Below are positions 61,275 through 64,000 of a DNA stretch of 64,000 nt, in pieces. Origin of the DNA: Tanypteryx hageni (taxonomy: Eukaryota; Arthropoda; Insecta; Odonata; Petaluridae); assembly GCA_028673005.1 (NCBI GenBank), contig CM054116.1:74041315-74105314 (forward strand). Direction: 5' to 3'. The notes under the pieces are model-generated. The model was not told the origin of the DNA. It worked only from the letters and a program-made list of their open reading frames with translations, and did not search any database. Both the position numbers and the translations under genes were made by a program. Numbering within the stretch: the first letter of the stretch is position 1; every line of letters begins with the position of its first letter.

Positions 61275-62899
61275 CAGTGTTTCTCAACCTTTTTTTCCTC
61301 GTGGCCTACTTCAGATTTTTATTTACCTCTGTGGCCTCTCATAGTCGCCGTTAGTTGGTAGAAAAGATACTTTATCAACCGCACTGTTTATTTATAAAAA
61401 TTAATCCCTGTTTATAATATACATATTGTTTATTTGTAATATATGCTCCTAACAAAAAATATTTCCATAATATTATTGTCACTTTATTTAGTGAGATCCT
61501 TGCGGCTGATGAAAACTATCAAGCTTTTGAATTTCTGGTTGCAGCGATGTTAGAGATAATCGAAGATCACCTCTCTTTACAATAACGGGACGGTTACGAG
61601 TTTTGGATTGCAGGTGTAGAATTCGACTAAACGCAGATTCAACCAAATTAGAAGTGGGAAATCCGATAAAAGACAACTTCGCCTTCTCCCAGAGTTGTGG
61701 AAACTTATTTGCAATTTCACTACTTACCCAGAAATTCTGTTTGCCGTTTTTGAATCTAGCTTGAGCTGTTATATCACTCTGCAACTCAAGCAGACATTCT
61801 TGTAATGTGATGTCAACATCAACCGCATTTACACCAAACTGATACACCAACCAATCTGGAATATTCATCTCTAGCAGGTCGCTGAACCGACATTGCATAT
61901 CACTGTACAAATTCTTCAAATGCTCAACATATACAGCAATATCATAATCTTGAATTTCTGTGTCAAGAGTGGCCAGTGATGAAAATTGTATGAACTCACG
62001 ACTTCCAATATTACTAAAAAATAACTTGAGTTTTCCAAGGAAAGCAGTAATTGCCTCTTTGCAAGATATAAGATTACAGTTCTTTCCTTGTAACTGTTTG
62101 TTCACAAATTCAGCTTTTCAAATATATCAGATAGATAAAATATGTCACATTTAGCAGCTACGATCTGTTCTCTAAGCTGCTTATCACTTAGAAATGATAC
62201 AACACTGTCCCCAAGTTCAGCAAAACGCCGAAGACAATTACCTTTTGATAACATCATCTGCCATTTCATCAATACGTCTCGATACTGATGAGTTGCTCAA
62301 AGGGATGGCCTGAGTAATTTCATGAGCACTCTGATTCATAACAGTTGAAATCACAACAGACACTGCAGGCAAAATCAATGATTCGCCAATATTATGTGGC
62401 TTGCCAGATTTTGCAATTAACTTGGAAATCTCATAGGATGCAAGTAAACCTTTGTCTACTTGAGCTGCTCTTTCACTAAATATTTGTTTTAATGTTGCCC
62501 TTGTTTGGAAATTATCACGCAGTTTTTTTAAATAATCTAGTGCTTTGTCTTTTTTGCTCTTGTGCATTGTCTCCAAGTGCTTCCGTAGCTTGCGTGGCCA
62601 CATGCTTTAATTTGAAAGTGTAGTCATGCATATTAGACACAGTGGCAATGTTCTGTCCTGTGGTGATGGAATAAAACCATTGGCAAGGTACTCAATGGAA
62701 TATTGCCTGCATTTTTTCTTCGCTATATTAACCATGGGTAATCTGATATTAAAAAATTTAAAATAAATCAAAATGAAGAAATATTTAACAACAATACTAA
62801 TTTATTACTATAGACTTATAAATAGAATTTAAGTAGATGGAACCGGAAAATAAATGGCCGCGGACCGGCATTATAACAGTAAAGAGTTTGGAGTAACAG
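61275..62899 (-). mobile_element. Decayed hAT (Buster / ZBED5-like) DNA transposon
   Basis: The left end CAGTGTTTCTCAACCTTTTT (61275) is a typical hAT terminal repeat, preceded by CACTAATG (61267-61274), which fits the NNNTANNN duplication of the Buster group. The right end is degraded. Read on the minus strand, CTCCAAACTCTTT near 62880-62893 and GGTCCGCGGCCA just inside correspond to the other terminus as I know it, but I found no second CACTAATG. The end coordinate is therefore approximate. The interior is the transposase relic described separately. Overall length is about 1.6 kb, shorter than an autonomous element. Confidence 0.85.
61488..62735 (-). pseudogene. hAT-Buster transposase relic
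   Basis: The relic reads from a Met at 62733-62735. A BED-type zinc finger (CLIC, then KLRKHLETMH) is split by an in-frame TAA at 62607-62609. Next comes the family's conserved stretch with ISKLIAKSGKPHNIGESLIL and VSRRIDEMADDV, stopped at 62238-62240. Directly after this the sequence jumps to CLRRFAELGDSVVSFL, which in relatives lies well downstream. The segment that should hold the first two catalytic Asp residues is missing. A frameshift near 62106-62112 follows. The last part, 61488-62105, carries the C-terminal dimerisation region (FPQLWEKAKLSFIGFPTSN, VESAFS). Nonsense, deletion and frameshift make it non-functional. Host-domesticated ZBED5/FAM200-type genes are an alternative family match, but the flanking TIR argues for a transposon. 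Confidence 0.85.
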
Positions 62900-63035
62900 A
62901 AGAAATAATATCGGCAAGATTAGCAGCCAAAACAGCTACTCACCAAATACATAAATTCCAGTATAGCGTCGTCTGATTGCAGTATTCCTCTAACAATCAA
63001 TGTTCGACTGTTTACATTTGTTTAAATTAAATGCA

Positions 63036-63470
63036 TGAATTTTCCGAGAATGGCTTCACGAACAGGTCTTCGTTTTATGTAAATCCCCACTAATTCTAAA
63101 TATAAAAGCGATAATTTTTAATATTAATAATTTTATTCAAATATATTTATTTTAAACCACAACGTACAGTTAGCAAAAATAACTAAGAGAAACTGAAAGT
63201 ACGGTAAGCAATATTTAATTAAAATCGTAATAAGAATTAACAAATGCGTGATAATATTTCCTTGGTTCGCCATTGAAAAGAAATTTGAAAATGGTTCGGA
63301 AAGTGTAAAATGAACACTTAACTTAACTTATTATTTATGATAACTAAATTCATTGCTTTACTTGTTTTATTTCAAACAAACAATTGCTTTGGTTTGCTAT
63401 GGTGAATTTCCAAGAGCGGCTTCACGAACAGATGTTTTTGTTTTCTGTAAAGCCCCGTTAATTTTGACAA
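63036..63470. repeat. Two diverged direct copies, 367-bp spacing
   Basis: TGAATTTTCCGAGAATGGCT from 63036 and TGAATTTCCAAGAGCGGCT from 63403 align for about 65 bases, including GGCTTCACGAACAG and a CCCC.TTAATT.T block. The A+T-rich sequence between may be the rest of a tandem unit or an insertion. No coding potential. Confidence 0.6.
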
Positions 63471-64000
63471 AAATAAAATTGCTGGTTATCGGAATGTATC
63501 AGCAGTTAATGACTGATATATAGAATATATATAAATATATCAAGTGAATACTTACAGTTAAACAGGAAATACACAGACGCTGAAATGTCTTTGCATTCCA
63601 CTCTGTTTCTTTAATCTTTCGGCATTCACTCTCCCTGTTTACAACGTTGATGAACGTGTTCTGTCTTATATTAGAAAAGCGTATTTCAAATTAATAGCTG
63701 TCGTATTTAGGTGGAATCCGCTGAATGAAAGCGTAAGAATAACATTTTGTAGCTACGGCGTGGAGGGGAGGAAAGGAAGAGGTAGGGGAGAGTTTTCTCA
63801 GCCACGTAATTGTGGGCTAACAGTTGGAGTACAATGTAGTTATTTCCTAACTATAATGAAGATAAGGAAGTATTTATGTATATTGTAATACATTCGTCCA
63901 TTTTCATGGCATTTCAGTTCCAATTGTTATGTCAGTCTAAACATGCACATTTGAATCAGAATACAATGAATAGTACGCGTTATTAGTATTGTTATTAGTA
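63471..64000. other. No gene seen
   Basis: A+T-rich sequence to the window end. Nothing recognised. Confidence 0.55.

Noticed and set aside
63080..63095. CACTAATT as the second target duplication of the hAT element
   Set aside because: The sequence just inside it does not resemble a hAT terminus. The degraded terminus near 62880-62899 fits better.

Overview
This window looks like non-coding, repeat-rich DNA from a large invertebrate genome. An arthropod is my best guess, from the mix of elements: a Penelope-like element with a GIY-YIG endonuclease, a Buster-type hAT transposon, a LINE with an apurinic-type endonuclease, tRNA-derived SINE-like heads, and many (TA)n/(CA)n microsatellites. No marker names a species. 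I found no host protein-coding gene, rRNA or intact tRNA that I can support. Most long reading frames are translations of pyrimidine-rich simple sequence (Ser/Pro/Leu/Phe-rich on the + strand, Gly/Arg/Glu/Lys-rich on the - strand).

Layout. 1-604: decayed LINE endonuclease fragment, a tRNA-like sequence and a microsatellite. 0.6-10.3 kb: pyrimidine-rich DNA, a purine-rich block, an A+T-rich stretch and a 20-bp minisatellite at 8.3-8.7 kb. 10.3-10.5 kb: a hammerhead-ribozyme-like motif next to a 64-nt snapback palindrome. 11.5-16.3 kb: more CT-rich arrays. 17.0-18.0 kb: two diverged copies of one repeat. 18.4-19.2 kb: non-autonomous hAT element with terminal inverted repeats (TIRs) and a near-identical 8-bp target-site duplication (TSD). 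19.9-22.8 kb: pyrimidine-rich. 23.5-25.1 kb: repeat with a second 64-nt palindrome. 26.5-28.6 kb: tandem repeat, then a TIR element and a Penelope-like fragment among three microsatellite blocks. 28.6-41.2 kb: mostly featureless, with two tRNA-like SINE heads and a second hammerhead-like motif. 41.2-42.1 kb: repeat with internal duplication. 42.1-52.2 kb: minisatellites, including a 0.9-kb array. 52.2-60.0 kb: a TIR-bearing repeat, CT arrays and another repeat end. 61.3-62.9 kb: decayed hAT-Buster transposon, the best-supported coding remnant.

The parts do not form a pathway. The most interesting signal is a set of dispersed hammerhead-like motifs. One lies inside a recognisable Penelope-like element, and two others, away from any coding remnant, have core, stem II and stem I complementarity. 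The second is the strong strand asymmetry, with long pyrimidine tracts nearly always on the + strand.
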